A stretch of 64,000 bases of DNA from Corythucha ciliata (GCA_038030265.1 CM075938.1:4317009-4381008); one strand, 5' to 3'; positions 34,560 through 45,979 are shown, counted from the stretch's first letter. The notes: generated by a model not told the origin, from the letters alone. Program-made: numbers and translations.

Positions 34560-35910
34560 GGGTGGGGGGGGGGGCGCGCGAATGGTCAGTTCATCGATTT
34601 TAGGGCGCAAATTGTCAATTCATCTTTTAAGGGCGCAAAATGCCAGTTCGGCCATCGTTTCGGCACAACGTGGCACTGATTCACTCAGTTCGGATATTTT
34701 TGGCACGAATTGTCCGCAGATTAGCGGTTTTGAAAGCGCGGATCAGTATTTTTGGGTGCCGATAGCCACATAGCCACTTTAAAGACGTGAATTGTCTGTA
34801 GCCTCTGTAGGGCGCACATTTTGGGCCTTTTGAATTTCTGGTACGAGTACGCCATTTTTAGGCCGTAAATAGCCAGTTTTCCATTTTCAAGGAATAAATC
34901 GTCAGTTTAGACATTTTCAGGACACGAAGGTTCAGTTTGGCCACTTTTGACGCGCGATAATGTTCGATTTCGCCATTTTCAGGACTTGAATCGTCCGATT
35001 AGGGTCTTTCAGAGCGCGAATCGTCAGTTTAACCATTAATGGGCCACTATAGTGTTGGTTTTACTAATTCTAGGCAGTGAATAGCCATATTTAGGCCATT
35101 CTTAACGCGCAAACCATCAGTATGGTCATTTCTAAGGCATGAATATTCAGTGTGATATTTTTAGTGCTCGAATCCTCAGTTTACCCGTCGAAATGGTCAG
35201 TTTTGCTGTTTTTAGAGCGATAAATTTTCAGTTTTTCAAGCGCTAATGGTCAGTTTGGCCATTTTTAGAACTGGAATCGTCTGTTTAGCCATTTTCAAGG
35301 CGCGAATTGTCCGTTAAGCTATTTTTAGTGCGCATTGAGTCAGTTTTGCCGATGTCATGATTTGGATGGCGTTTGGCCAATTTTAGGGCGCACAGTCTTG
35401 AGCTTTGACATTTATAGGGCGCAAAATTATAGGACTGATCACATTCTAGCAATTAGGCCCGAATGGTTATTTTGACCATTCATGGCACGCAAATGGTCCA
35501 TTTTGCAGCTTTTATGACGGGAATAATCTGTTAAGGCATTTCCAAGCCTCCTAGAGTAATTTTGGCCATTCTAGATCGGGAATCGCCAGTTTAGCTATTT
35601 TTAGGGCGCGTGAAGTCATGTTGGCTATTTCATAGAGTGGTAAATGCCAATTTTTAGAGCGCAAATAGTCATTTTCAATGCTCGAATCACCAGTTACGCC
35701 ATTTTGGGGCGCGATTATAGTCAGTTAGCAGTTTTTAGGTAGTGAATTACAGACAAGCCATTTTTATTAGGTCGAGCAAAGCACTCAATTTCCCAATCCC
35801 CCTGCTCTGCATAGCCTGAATAGCCAGTTTTGCTTTTTTTTTAGGGCAGGAATGGTAAATTTAGACATTTTCAAGGCGTGAAGGCTCAGTTTGGCTATTT
35901 TTGACGCGCG
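34560..35910 (+). repeat. Degenerate 30-bp array, family ii (second block)
   Basis: Units GTCAGTTTGGCCATTTTTAG and GGCGCGAAT recur every 30 bases. Runs of G (34506-34517, 34562-34573) precede it. Order iii then ii repeats the arrangement of 26255-28225. Confidence 0.7.
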
Positions 35911-35999
35911 AAAGCAAACATCGGCAACTGACACAGTTGAACGTGAAGCATACGTGGGAGAATCTTAAAATAAAGCCGCCAATCACTGACTCTCCCGTT

Positions 36000-36900
36000 G
36001 AATAACACCCAGCGGCCTCATTCGAAGCACAATATTTGCGGAATTGCAAGTTTTCGGTCTTCAATTTCCGTTGGAATTGCCGGTTTTTTAGTTGGGCGTG
36101 GATGCCCGGCCGGCATCCACGCGGCCACCGCGAAAAATACATCTTTTGTACCTAAATACCCGAAAAATTGCAATTTTGTGATCTTTATTTCCGTGAAATT
36201 ACAAGTTTTGTGCCTTATATTACTTAGTAGCCGGTCGCCCTCGCAGTGCTCGAGCCTGGGTAGTTACTTTCCAACATATGGAGTAAAATTTCCAAGAATA
36301 AGGAAGTTTCCTGGCTTAATGTCCACAAAAATGGGAACTTTCCTGGCGGAATTTCCGCGAAATAGGAGGCCTTGGGGCGGAATATCCAGAACATTTTTTA
36401 TCCATTTCAGCCGTAAAATTATGTCCAAAAACCGGGAACCAGCACCTGTTGTCAGTTTTAGCCATGAAGTATCTCTTATTTTTAATTCAAGTCGCAAATT
36501 GCACCTAGTAACCGCGAAGCAAAGAAGTTTCGCGGCCTTTTTTGTGGAGGCGGGCGGTATAGGCTCTCTCGCTTTATTGTTAGACTTCCATTTATGCTAC
36601 GCACTTCACACTTACTCGTTTCGGGTCATTTTTGCCTCGCAATTGCAAGCTTCTGGTCCCTTTTTTGTCTCTAGATCCCTTATTCCCTTGGAGGAAAGTT
36701 GGACCCGATAGCGTTCAAAGCCTGAACGATTAGCCACGACATTGCAGCCTTTGAAGCAAAATGTCCACGAAATTGAAAGATTTTCATCCAGCACATTCGC
36801 GGCATATCAATTTTCGGGGCGTTTTTAGAATTAGAGGATCATGGATGCCACAAATTGCCACGAGAAACAACGAATTAGCACGAATTTAGCCACGTATTTT
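36000..36900 (+). repeat. Degenerate 30-bp array, family iv
   Basis: Units such as GGAATTGCAAGTTTTCGG then TCTTCAATTTCC recur about every 30 bases. A 237-codon open frame (35998-36711) spans it and is probably an artefact of the 30-base, ten-codon period. The last 400 bases are shared with the inverted copy at 39600-39968. Confidence 0.5.
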
Positions 36901-37523
36901 TCTACAGAACCACATAATGTTAGCAATTCTACTCAATTTTCGTCGTGAAACCGTGAACCAGTGTTTTTTGTATATTTTAGCCGCGATGTAGTTAACAGGG
37001 GCCGCGTTTTACCACTTTTTTTTGTTAATTTAAGCCGCGAATCAGCAAAGTTTCGGGGACTTTTTATGTGAAGTCGGCCCCTGTTTATAGTCGGCCATGA
37101 CAATTGGATCTTACGCCGTTTATGCCCCGCACAGCAGAAGTACTACGGTAAAACGTTCGTGGGAGCGTTTTTAATTCATCATTCAGACCTATACACTTAA
37201 AGCGTTATCCTAATTTTCCAGGTTTCAGGTGTTTATCGCTTGTATCAATAAACATGCCTGCGACCAGCAATTTGTCAGTGACTATATTATGTATTTTATT
37301 CGCGAACAAACTTGAAAGTTGTGACTCTCTGTCTGCGAATTGGATGAGAGTCCCATAATATTTTCGTCGCAAGGACATCAAGACAGGAAGACAGCTCAAA
37401 GAATGATTTGAATTGCCTTGCATAAAAAAAGATGAAGATTGGTTGCTTTATAAATGGTTAGGTTCGGGCAATAAAAAATCAACCTGTTCTTTCCAAAACG
37501 ACGATTTCTAAGAGGAAGAAGAA
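36505..37523 (+). repeat. Three-copy repeat, copy 1
   Basis: Matches 38955-39968 in inverted orientation and, from about 37018, 37912-38454 in direct orientation. It carries a 72-codon minus frame (37205-37423) that is nearly identical in all copies. Compared with copies 2 and 3 it lacks a short block including TTTTGCCGCACTCAATC. Confidence 0.75.
37205..37423 (-). CDS. Repeated 72-codon ORF, copy 1, unknown
   Basis: Starts MQGNSNHSLSCLPVLMSL and ends KHLKPGKLG. Near-identical frames occur at 38115-38333 (-) (one Ser for Leu) and 39029-39247 (+). Conservation follows from recent duplication and does not prove selection. No known domain. Confidence 0.2.
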   Translation of the reverse strand: MQGNSNHSLSCLPVLMSLRRKYYGTLIQFADRESQLSSLFANKIHNIVTDKLLVAGMFIDTSDKHLKPGKLG

Positions 37524-37911
37524 CACCAGCCCCCCCCCCTCAACAAGCCTCCTCCTCACCCCCGCAACTTTCAGGACCGGGTGATATGAGGCAAAAAGCT
37601 TTTGGGAAGGAAAAAAAAAATGTCCGAAGAGGCGAACTCTTTTTCGTCGCCAGCGGTAGATTTCACCAGATTACCCATCTCACTCGTCAAGCAAGAATAT
37701 GCCACTCGAAAAAAAAAGGTTACGTACCAAAAAAAAGGAGATGCTTTCGTCAAACCGCCCCGTAAAATCTATTAAAAAGCAAATTTGATGCTCCGAAGTT
37801 TCTAGTTTCGCGTTAGCCACGAGAAAGGAAATAGCTACGGATGGGGGAAGTGAGGAAAAAATATCCGCGGAGAGAGTTTTTTTGGATAGCTATGTGGGGC
37901 ATCTTTTTTTT
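37524..37911. other. Unique spacer between direct copies
   Basis: About 390 bases with A runs; no gene. It may be the sequence hidden by the N gap in the other copies. Confidence 0.35.
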
Positions 37912-38454
37912 TTTTATTTAAGCCGCGAATCAGCAAAGTTTCGGGGACTTTTTATGTGAAGTCGGCCCCTGTTTATAGTCGGCCATGACAATTGGATATT
38001 ACGCCGTTTATGCCCCGCACATTTTGCCGCACTCAATCAACCAGCAGAAGTACTACGGTAAAACGTTCGTGGGAGCGTTTTTAATTCATCATTCAGACCT
38101 ATACGCTTAAAGCGTTATCCTAATTTTCCAGGTTTCAGGTGTTTATCGCTTGTATCAATAAACATGCCTGCGACCAGCAATTTGTCAGTGACTATATTAT
38201 GTATTTTATTCGCGAACAAACTTGAAAGTTGTGACTCTCTGTCTGCGAATTGGATGAGAGTCCCATAATATTTTCGTCGCAAGGACATCAAGACAGGAAG
38301 ACAGCTCGAAGAATGATTTGAATTGCCTTGCATAAAAAAAGATGAAGATTGGTTGCTTTATAAATGGTTAGGTTCGGGCAATAAAAAATCAACCTGTTCT
38401 TTCCAAAACGACGATTTCTAAGAGGAAGAAGAACACCAGCCCCCCCCCCTCAAC
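37912..38454 (+). repeat. Three-copy repeat, copy 2, cut by the gap
   Basis: Direct repeat of about 37018-37523, ending CCCCCCCCCTCAAC at the first N. Its 72-codon frame is 38115-38333 (-). Confidence 0.75.
38115..38333 (-). CDS. Repeated 72-codon ORF, copy 2, unknown
   Basis: As copy 1, with Ser for Leu at residue 9. Coding status is unproven. Confidence 0.2.
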   Translation of the reverse strand: MQGNSNHSSSCLPVLMSLRRKYYGTLIQFADRESQLSSLFANKIHNIVTDKLLVAGMFIDTSDKHLKPGKLG

Positions 38455-38954
38455 NNNNNNNNNNNNNNNNNNNNNNNNNNNNNNNNNNNNNNNNNNNNNN
38501 NNNNNNNNNNNNNNNNNNNNNNNNNNNNNNNNNNNNNNNNNNNNNNNNNNNNNNNNNNNNNNNNNNNNNNNNNNNNNNNNNNNNNNNNNNNNNNNNNNNN
38601 NNNNNNNNNNNNNNNNNNNNNNNNNNNNNNNNNNNNNNNNNNNNNNNNNNNNNNNNNNNNNNNNNNNNNNNNNNNNNNNNNNNNNNNNNNNNNNNNNNNN
38701 NNNNNNNNNNNNNNNNNNNNNNNNNNNNNNNNNNNNNNNNNNNNNNNNNNNNNNNNNNNNNNNNNNNNNNNNNNNNNNNNNNNNNNNNNNNNNNNNNNNN
38801 NNNNNNNNNNNNNNNNNNNNNNNNNNNNNNNNNNNNNNNNNNNNNNNNNNNNNNNNNNNNNNNNNNNNNNNNNNNNNNNNNNNNNNNNNNNNNNNNNNNN
38901 NNNNNNNNNNNNNNNNNNNNNNNNNNNNNNNNNNNNNNNNNNNNNNNNNNNNNN
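38455..38954. other. Assembly gap, exactly 500 N
   Basis: A round-number run of N, most likely a placeholder of unknown true length. It lies between inverted copies of the same repeat, which is a typical place for an assembly break. Confidence 0.95.
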
Positions 38955-39968
38955 TGTTTTTTTTGTCGTTTGATTTTTTATTGCCCGAACCTAACCATTT
39001 ATAAAGCAACCAATCTTCATCTTTTTTTATGCAAGGCAATTCAAATCATTCTTTGAGCTGTCTTCCTGTCTTGATGTCCTTGCGACGAAAATATTATGGG
39101 ACTCTCATCCAATTCGCAGACAGAGAGTCACAACTTTCAAGTTTGTTCGCGAATAAAATACATAATATAGTCACTGACAAATTGCTGGTCGCAGGCATGT
39201 TTATTGATACAAGCGATAAACACCTGAAACCTGGAAAATTAGGATAACGCTTTAAGCGTATAGGTCTGAATGTTGAATTAAAAACTCTCCCACGAACGTT
39301 TTACCGTAGTACTTCTGCTGTTTGATTGAGTGCGGCAAAATGTGCGGGGCATAAACGGCGTAAGATCCAATTGTCATGGCCGACTATAAACAGGGGCCGA
39401 CTTCACATAAAAAGTCCCCGAAACTTTGCTGATTCCCGGCTTAAATTAAAAAAAAAAAAGTGGTAAAACGCGGCCCCTGTTAACTACATCGCGGCTAAAA
39501 TATACAAAAAACACTGGTTCACGGTTTCACGACGAAAATTGAGTAGAATTGCTAACATTATGTGGTTCTGTAGAAAAATACGTGGCTAAATTCGTTGTTT
39601 CTCGTGGCAATTTGCGGCATCCATGATCCTCTAATTCTAAAAATGCCCCGAAAATTGATATGCCGCGAATGTGCTGGATGAAAATCTTTCAATTTCGTGG
39701 ACATTTTGCTTCAAAGGCTGCAATGTCGTGGCTAATCGTTCAGGCTTTGACGCTATCGGGTCAACTTTCCTCCAAGGGAATAAGGGATCTAGAGACAAAA
39801 AAGGGGACCAGAAGCTTGCAATTGCGAGGCAAAAATGACCCGAAACGTGTAAGTTTGAAGTGATGTGTGAAGTGCGTAGCATAAATGGAAGTCTAACAAT
39901 AAAGCGAGAGAGCCTATACCGCCCGCCTCCACAAAAAAGTCCACGAAACTTCTTTGCTTCGCGGTTAC
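38955..39968 (-). repeat. Three-copy repeat, copy 3, inverted
   Basis: Reverse complement of 36505 to about 37480. At its gap-proximal end the sequence diverges from copies 1 and 2 after AATAAAAAATCAA. Confidence 0.75.
39029..39247 (+). CDS. Repeated 72-codon ORF, copy 3, unknown
   Basis: Same protein as copy 1 on the opposite strand. Coding status is unproven. Confidence 0.2.
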   Translation: MQGNSNHSLSCLPVLMSLRRKYYGTLIQFADRESQLSSLFANKIHNIVTDKLLVAGMFIDTSDKHLKPGKLG

Positions 39969-40950
39969 TACACTGGGAAAAAGAGTCAGGTTCCGGAACT
40001 CGGTTGAAACGGTATTCTCGGTTGAAACAGTAGTTTCAACCGTTACACTTAACCGTGAAAAAAAAAAACGTCATTCTGTTAAAGACGGCTCCAGCAGTTA
40101 TTTGTTCGGTTAAGAGTGCAAACAACCGTCAAAAACACTCTTTTACCGTGTATTTAACAGACTTTTCTACACTTTCACGTGCTTAACCGTACAAACAAAG
40201 TCGGTTGAGCTGAAAACTTGTCGCCCAGCCGGTGTGAATAACGGTAAAACTGAGGTGAATGACGGTGAAATCAAGTTGGAATGATGGAGAAACCGAGTTG
40301 AATGACGGTGAAACCGAGTTGAGCGACCATGTTACCGAGTTGAATGACGGTGAAGCCGAGTTGAACGGTCGTGTTACCGAGATGAATGACGGTAAAACCG
40401 AGCGAAGTGACGGTAAAGCAGAATTCAATGACGGTGAAGTCGAGTTGAATATGGCGACGTAACAGAGTTTAATGACGGCGTTACCGAGTTTAGTAACTGT
40501 AAAGCAGAGTTGAATGACGGTAAACCCGGCTCCATGGCCACTAATATCAAATGTACTGACGTTGTACTGTGTAGACGGACGATAAAACCGATGAAATGAA
40601 ATTTTCATTTTCTAAAACTTCCGGATCTTGCAATTTTCGCAAATTGCTCTTTGATTGGTCACAATCAAAGAAAGTGGGATATTTTTCGATGAAGAACACA
40701 AACACAAAATGTAAATCGAATCAAACTCAATGCTCCCATCGGTAGCCTAGTATTTATTTTTATTTAATGAAAGCATTCAGATACATATATGTAGATATAA
40801 CGTTACCCAAGAGGTCCCCTCCCCCATTTCATCATCCTATAAAACTCTCCTGTTCTGGCAGTCTTAGACAAGCAGTTTTTAACCGACTTCGCGCACTCGT
40901 AACTAGATGCAACAACTAAGCAGACGGTTCGGTAGGCAACCCTTAACCGT
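39969..40950 (+). repeat. CGGTT/AACCG motif-rich element
   Basis: Starts ACACTGGGAAAAAGAG and then carries a high density of CGGTT and AACCG motifs in both orientations (CTCGGTTGAAAC, TTCAACCGTT, TTAACCGTG, AAACAACCGTC). It includes a 21-bp minisatellite and a last cluster at 40880-40950. No coding sequence. It ends right beside the hAT end at 40955. Confidence 0.5.
40228..40530 (+). repeat. 21-bp minisatellite
   Basis: About 14 imperfect units of GTTGAATGACGGTGAAACCGA type. Because 21 is a multiple of three, both strands stay open: NDGETEL repeats on plus (40259-40462) and SPSFNSV repeats on minus (40183-40608). I treat both frames as non-coding. Confidence 0.8.
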
Positions 40951-40954
40951 CAAA

Positions 40955-43690
40955 CAGTAGCGTAGCGTGGCCTCCGATCGTGGGGTACCGCACAGTGTCC
41001 CCCCCCCCCCATATCACTACTTGAGGAATCAAAGGAGACAAAGACCTACAGGTGCTAATGCGCGAAAACTGTGCATGAAAATTCATAGCAGTTCTTAGCA
41101 AGCAATTTGTTCAAAGGAATCGCATGATTTATGAGACACATCATTCGTTTGAAATTATTTATATTCCCTTGCAAAAAGCCAGTATCCAGGACTTGCCAAC
41201 GCAACGCCCCAACCACCCAACCATGGCGGACTGGCTATTCTAAGTAAACCAAAAAAACAATAAAAAAAATACGGTAACACGACAAGACTATAGATCACAA
41301 ATTGCGGTCGAGACTATGTTAAGACTAGACGAGACGTGTTAAGACTAGACTAGACTATTTATAGATGAGATCTATACGCCTATTTTTTCTAGAAACTTAT
41401 CAATAACGAGATCATTGAACTTACATGTAGGACTAGATTTGAGTTTCGCTACCCTATTTTTCTCTATAGATATCAAAGAAAGATCAGTCAACCGTTGCTG
41501 TCCTTGTGTCGACCTCAAATACGTTTTAATACGCTTGAGAGCAGAAAATGAACGTTCTACAGAGGCAGTTGTGCTTGGGATCGCCAAAATAAGCTTCGCA
41601 AATCTAAAGACCTCGGGTAAAACCCACGACATTTCAGCAAGGTACAAAACCAGCTCATGAACTTCTTTACCACCAAGTTCTGCGTCTTTGTACAGGATGC
41701 TTAATTCGTTTTTAAGACGAACAAAATCAAACTTTTTATAAGTCGAAACCGAAGAATTGAAAGCCGATTGAGGAAAATCATTTTGGTAAACACAAAATTT
41801 GGCTGAGTCTAGTAGAGACACAAATCTAAGGGGCTCAAAATTCGCGAACCTTTCCGAAATTTGTATGACAGCTACATCCAGGATTTCGTTGAAAATCTGT
41901 TTGAAGGAGGTTTCAGAGTCATCTCTCTGCTTTTTATAGCATGGACTCTCGACTTCATCAGTGTATTCGGTAACCTTGAGCCAAATTGGGGAAAATCCAT
42001 CGTTTCTCATATCCTTCAAGACAGCTAAGAAATCGTCGATTTTTTTTTGACAAAATGCGATGTCAAAACGGGAAGTTTGTAGGATATTGTACAGCAAATC
42101 TGAGTGCAAGAAAATCTTGGAAAATACCTTCAAAAGAAACACCGTTTCGAATTTTCTCAATTGGGAAGAGAAACCTACAGCTTTGTTCACGTCATCGGCT
42201 TTCCATTTGTCAGAATTGTCAACTATATGATCAAAAAATTCGATAAACAATTCGCAGTGTTCTTCAACCATAAATATCAGGCGTGAGGCAAAATTCCACC
42301 TTATCTGCGCTAAGGAGGGGAGCTTTTTCACAATAAAATCTCGTAAAAGATTTTGCCTCGCAGTGGAATTGGAAAAAAACGATATCAGTCCATTTAAAGT
42401 TTGAAAAAAAACTCGAGTCTCTTTCATACAGCTACAAGTTTGTTCTAAGACCAAGTTCAGAGAATGAGAGTAGCAATGCACAAACAAGGCCTCTGGATAC
42501 ATTGCTCTAACTTTTGATTGCAAGCCGTACAAATGACCAGACATAACAGCTGCACCATCATACGTTTGGCCAACGAGTTTATTTTCGAGAGAGAACGAGT
42601 CAACAATGCTGCACACGTGGTTGAATAGAGCAGACGCAGAACGGTCAGAACTTACATCCGTAAATCCTAAAAAGGTTTCTTGAGGGCAGCCATGTTCATC
42701 AACATACCTAACAACCGTTGAAAGTTGGGACCGAGAACTTACTTCAGACGTTTCATCCTACAAGACGGAAACAAATTCTGACTTGGCTAGATCAGATTTA
42801 ATGTCATCTAAAATGACTCTAGCTATTGCGCTAATTAGATCGTTTTGAATGTCTAGGGATGTCCCTCTAAAAATCGTTGCCGTTTTTAGGTGTTCTTCCA
42901 ACGGCCGATCGTATTCTTCAAGAAATTTAACAACTCCAGATAATTTCCCTTATTTTGGGAAAGGGATGACTCGTCATGCCCCCTAAACGGAAGCTCTTGC
43001 TTTGCCAGGAAAAGGCAGCTGTCAATGAGCCGTGTCATAATCTCACGGTTCTTTTTCACGTTTTCGTTGTGAAACGAGATTTGCGCAGCTTTTTGATCAT
43101 CTAACAAAAGATTAATGCGAGGTGTCTTACCGAATTTTAATAGCGAAACAGAGTAAACCGTATGTGAGTGACTGCTCTGATGTTTTTGAGCAGCTTTAGT
43201 CAATGTGGCGATACCGGAAAACCCAGTAGTCCACGAACTTTTGTCGGGCGAAAACAAAAGGCATGGGAAGCAAAACAAATGGTTTCGTGATTGACAACCC
43301 GATAACCATGGATACCTATTGTAATTTTCTACAGTAAAATGCCTTGGGTACTCACGGTTACGTTCCTTCTTTACACCTGTAAGACCTGGCAACTCTACCG
43401 CCGAACGACCTGTGGTGATCACAGCACACTTCTCCTCGTAGTTTCGTGAACTAAATGAACGCTGAACCAACGAGCAATAGACGATTTCACGGTCGGTGAT
43501 ACCCGAAGTTTTCCGAGCGTTTCCGAGGTCGGCCGTTATCGTATTATCTTTGTCGAACCATTTCTGTCGTTTAGTGCATTGTTTACAATGGTGATTTCTC
43601 AGTTTTTTCCATTTTTATCCGGCATAATGATGACAGGAGCGGTCAAATATTGTAAAATAAGTGTGACTTCAACACTTCTGAACTGTACTC
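40955..43690 (-). mobile_element. hAT-type DNA transposon, one end visible
   Basis: The left end CAGTAGCGTAGCGTGG (40955-40970) is typical of hAT terminal repeats and is followed by a run of 14 C near 40998-41011. A minus-strand transposase gene fills the interior. I could not find the matching terminal repeat on the right, so the right limit is approximate. Confidence 0.6.
41372..43470 (-). pseudogene. hAT transposase (ZMYM1-like), broken
   Basis: The N-terminal frame (43470-42886) has a TTF-type zinc-finger region: HFTVENYNRYPWLSGC, FCFPCLLFSPDKSSW, TGFSGIATLTKAAQKH. A frame change near 42930 and an in-frame TAG at 42758-42760 separate it from the 414-codon C-terminal frame (42616-41372). 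That frame contains GQTYDGAAVMSG, LFVHCYSHSLNLVL, RWNFASRL and the C-terminal dimerisation motif ILAIPSTTASVERSFSALK. The family excises and inserts DNA by cut-and-paste; related domesticated genes exist in animals. Only two lesions are visible, so the copy is fairly young. Confidence 0.85.
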
Positions 43691-43799
43691 GAGCTGCCAT
43701 CTCCTATGTTTAGACACACGGACGATTGACGGGTTTGTTGCTATAAGGAAATCGAAGTAGCAAACATTTGTTCATTCATTCCATTCGTGCCATATTTCA

Positions 43800-43900
43800 A
43801 GGGACCCGTACACAATCAATATGGATGTCAACTTAGTTTCCAAATTTGGGAGTTGACAACCAAGTTGACTTTCAGTGGGGGGTTGTCATCACACGGGCGA
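43800..43900. mobile_element. Half of a MITE
   Basis: GACCCGTACACAATCAA and the nearby GTCAACTTAG/GTTGACAACC segments resemble the ends of the complete element at 44017-44195. Only one end is recognisable. Confidence 0.4.
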
Positions 43901-44016
43901 CTTAGAAAATTTCAAATTTGCAGGAAGTTTATATAGCAACAAGATCTACACAACTTGCAAAACTTGGAACTTTTTTAGGTTTGGAGGGCCGCCCGAAAAG
44001 AGCTAATTTGTAAACT

Positions 44017-44195
44017 AAAGTGGTCCATACATGACCAACCTGGTTGTCAACTTAGTTAACCAAGTTAACTGTCTGTACGGAAGTTGATGGTTGAAATTTC
44101 GTATTCACTTGCCTACAAACAGTCAACTTAGTTGTAAACACGCAATGTTCAACAACACAGTTTACAACCCACGTTGATCGTGTATGGCCCACTTT
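44017..44195. mobile_element. MITE with about 33-bp terminal inverted repeats
   Basis: Left AAAGTGGTCCATACATGACC pairs with the right end, whose reverse complement begins AAAGTGGGCCATACACGATC. Internal GTCAACTTAGTT segments repeat. No coding capacity. Confidence 0.65.
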
Positions 44196-44256
44196 CACCA
44201 GCGAAATTGATCGCGGTTAAATTGTTACACATTTGTTTCCAATAGCGACCAATATG

Positions 44257-44622
44257 AATGAGGAAGTTTCATGGGTCAGAACTTATTCATAAATTTATTT
44301 TTTAAGGTTTATTTTTGCTAAAATAGTAAAATTGTTTTTACTACGAATTTGAGTAAAATAATTCAACAGTTAATAAATACGCGATTTTTGAAGTTTTAGG
44401 TCATTTCAAACACGCCAGCTAGCATGTTTGCGTCACAGGTGCTTTCCGAAAAAAAGTCACCTGTAATGTAGCTGTCGAAGAGCGGTATGTTGTGTTTCTT
44501 TGCCATATTTTCTACTAGAGCTCTCCAATAATAAAATAGTGGAGGATAAACCACTACCAGGATAAACCAGGATGTGCCTAATCGAAAACAAATATTTTTG
44601 GAAAATGTGAAACTTCCTCATT
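44257..44622. mobile_element. Nonautonomous element with 15-bp perfect inverted ends
   Basis: AATGAGGAAGTTTCA (44257-44271) and its exact complement (44608-44622) bound 366 bases without coding sequence. The outer flank CCAATAGCGACCAATATGAA resembles part of the foldback MITE at 13486. Confidence 0.5.
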
Positions 44623-44656
44623 CATTCATTAGAAGAATTCATGATTAGGTGGCCGT

Positions 44657-44692
<36 letters not shown>

Positions 44693-44801
44693 TATTTTAT
44701 TATTAAACGGGGAGGGAAGCCCAGAAGAAACTATCTCCTACCAAACTCGACCTATATGATCTATTGTGGTGTCCCCTCAGGTTGCCCTGCCAAGAAAGAC
44801 G

Positions 44802-45979
44802 CTAGTTTTCAAGCGTCCTCCACCACCACTCCTTAACGAAGTTGAGGATATTTCCCGTAGCCATCCTGGAGATGTTCTCCAGTTGAAGCACATCATTTCC
44901 AAGATGTTGAAAGCGTAACCGCCCCAGAGCCTGGCACTCACACAGTACGTGCTCTGCTGTTTCCACGGCCAGGTCGCAAAATCTGCAAATGTCCGTGTCA
45001 GGCTTCTCCATTAGTCTGAGTGTATATCGAAGGGTACAATGTCCCGTTAGCAGTCCCACCAAGATTCTAAGGACTCCTCGGCCCAGAGAGATCAGGCCCT
45101 TCTCCGATCGTCCCTTTGGAGTGACAAAGAGCTTGGCCTGCCTGAGACCTGGTTGTCTAACCCAGTGTTCACGATGCCTCTCGTCCAACCACGCCTGCAC
45201 CTGCCTCTTCGTGAAGGACTTCGTGACCCCGAGACTTGGCTCCGGGCCCACGTAAGGCATCTCTGATCCTCTCTTCGCGAGTTGATCAGCCATTTCATTT
45301 CCCTCAAACCCCTTGTGACCCGGCACCCACATCAAAGTAAGGCTGTTTGCCGTTGCCACAGGCCTGAGGGCTTCAAGACATCCCCAAACTAGCTTCGAAT
45401 TCACGACACTTGAGCCTAGGGCTTTAAGAGCCGCCTGGCTGTCAGACAGGATAAAGATCTTCGCTTTCCGGAGACCCCTCGCACTAATCTTCCGCGCACA
45501 GGCTTCTATAGCATAGATCTCCGCCTGAAAGATGGTGGCGGTCGTCCCAAGGGACTCTCCCAATGCTGAAGCCTGGGGCCAAAGACCCCAATGCCAGCAC
45601 CCCCATCCTTCACAGATCCATCAGTATACCATACTTGCGTGCCGGGCTTAAACCTCGGCAAACCCTTATCCCAAAGGTCGCGGTTGCCTATGTCGACCTT
45701 AAAGGGTTTTTCAAAATCCATCCTCACATGCATGAGATCCGTAACGACTTCAGCCGCCTCACTACATGCAACTTCCTCCAGAACACGCAAGTGCCCAACC
45801 TGGACACCCCGCTTCACGTACTCCGCCCGCAGCAGTCTCACCGCCGCCATATATGCGGTCGCCTGCACATGAAAGTGCAGGGGAGGCATGTCCAGCAACA
45901 CCTCCATGGCTGCCGACAGGCACGAATGCATAGCACCCGTTACTCCAAGACAGGCCTGGTGCTGCAACTTACTCAGCAA
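44802..45979 (-). pseudogene. LINE ORF2 C-terminus: RT tail, RNase H, CCHC-like finger
   Basis: Begins with KLQHQACLGVTGAMHSC and LLDMPPLHFHVQATAYMAA (RT tail). RNase H follows with WYTDGSVKDGGAGIG, IFQAEIYAIEACA, FILSDSQAALKAL and GHKGFEGNEMADQLAK, so all acidic positions and the His are visible. A frame change near 45565 splits the first two motifs. A cysteine finger, CRFCDLAVETAEHVLCEC, closes the protein. The arrangement fits I/LOA/R1-type LINEs. RNase H removes the RNA template during insertion. Confidence 0.8.

Noticed and set aside
35998..36711. 237-codon plus-strand open frame
   Set aside because: It spans the family iv array; a 30-base period equals ten codons and keeps a frame open. 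No domain is recognisable.
38389..39039. 216-codon frame across the N gap
   Set aside because: Most of it is unknown residues from the 500 N; not a real frame.
40183..40608. Serine-rich repeat protein on the minus strand, and its plus-strand counterpart at 40259-40462
   Set aside because: Both come from a 21-bp minisatellite open on both strands; no sign of coding selection.
22321..42760. Stop-codon reassignment, because the in-frame stops in the CR1-like ORF2 (22321, 22882) and the hAT gene (42758) are all TAG
   Set aside because: Three cases are too few, frameshifts accompany them, and point mutation in dead transposons explains them.
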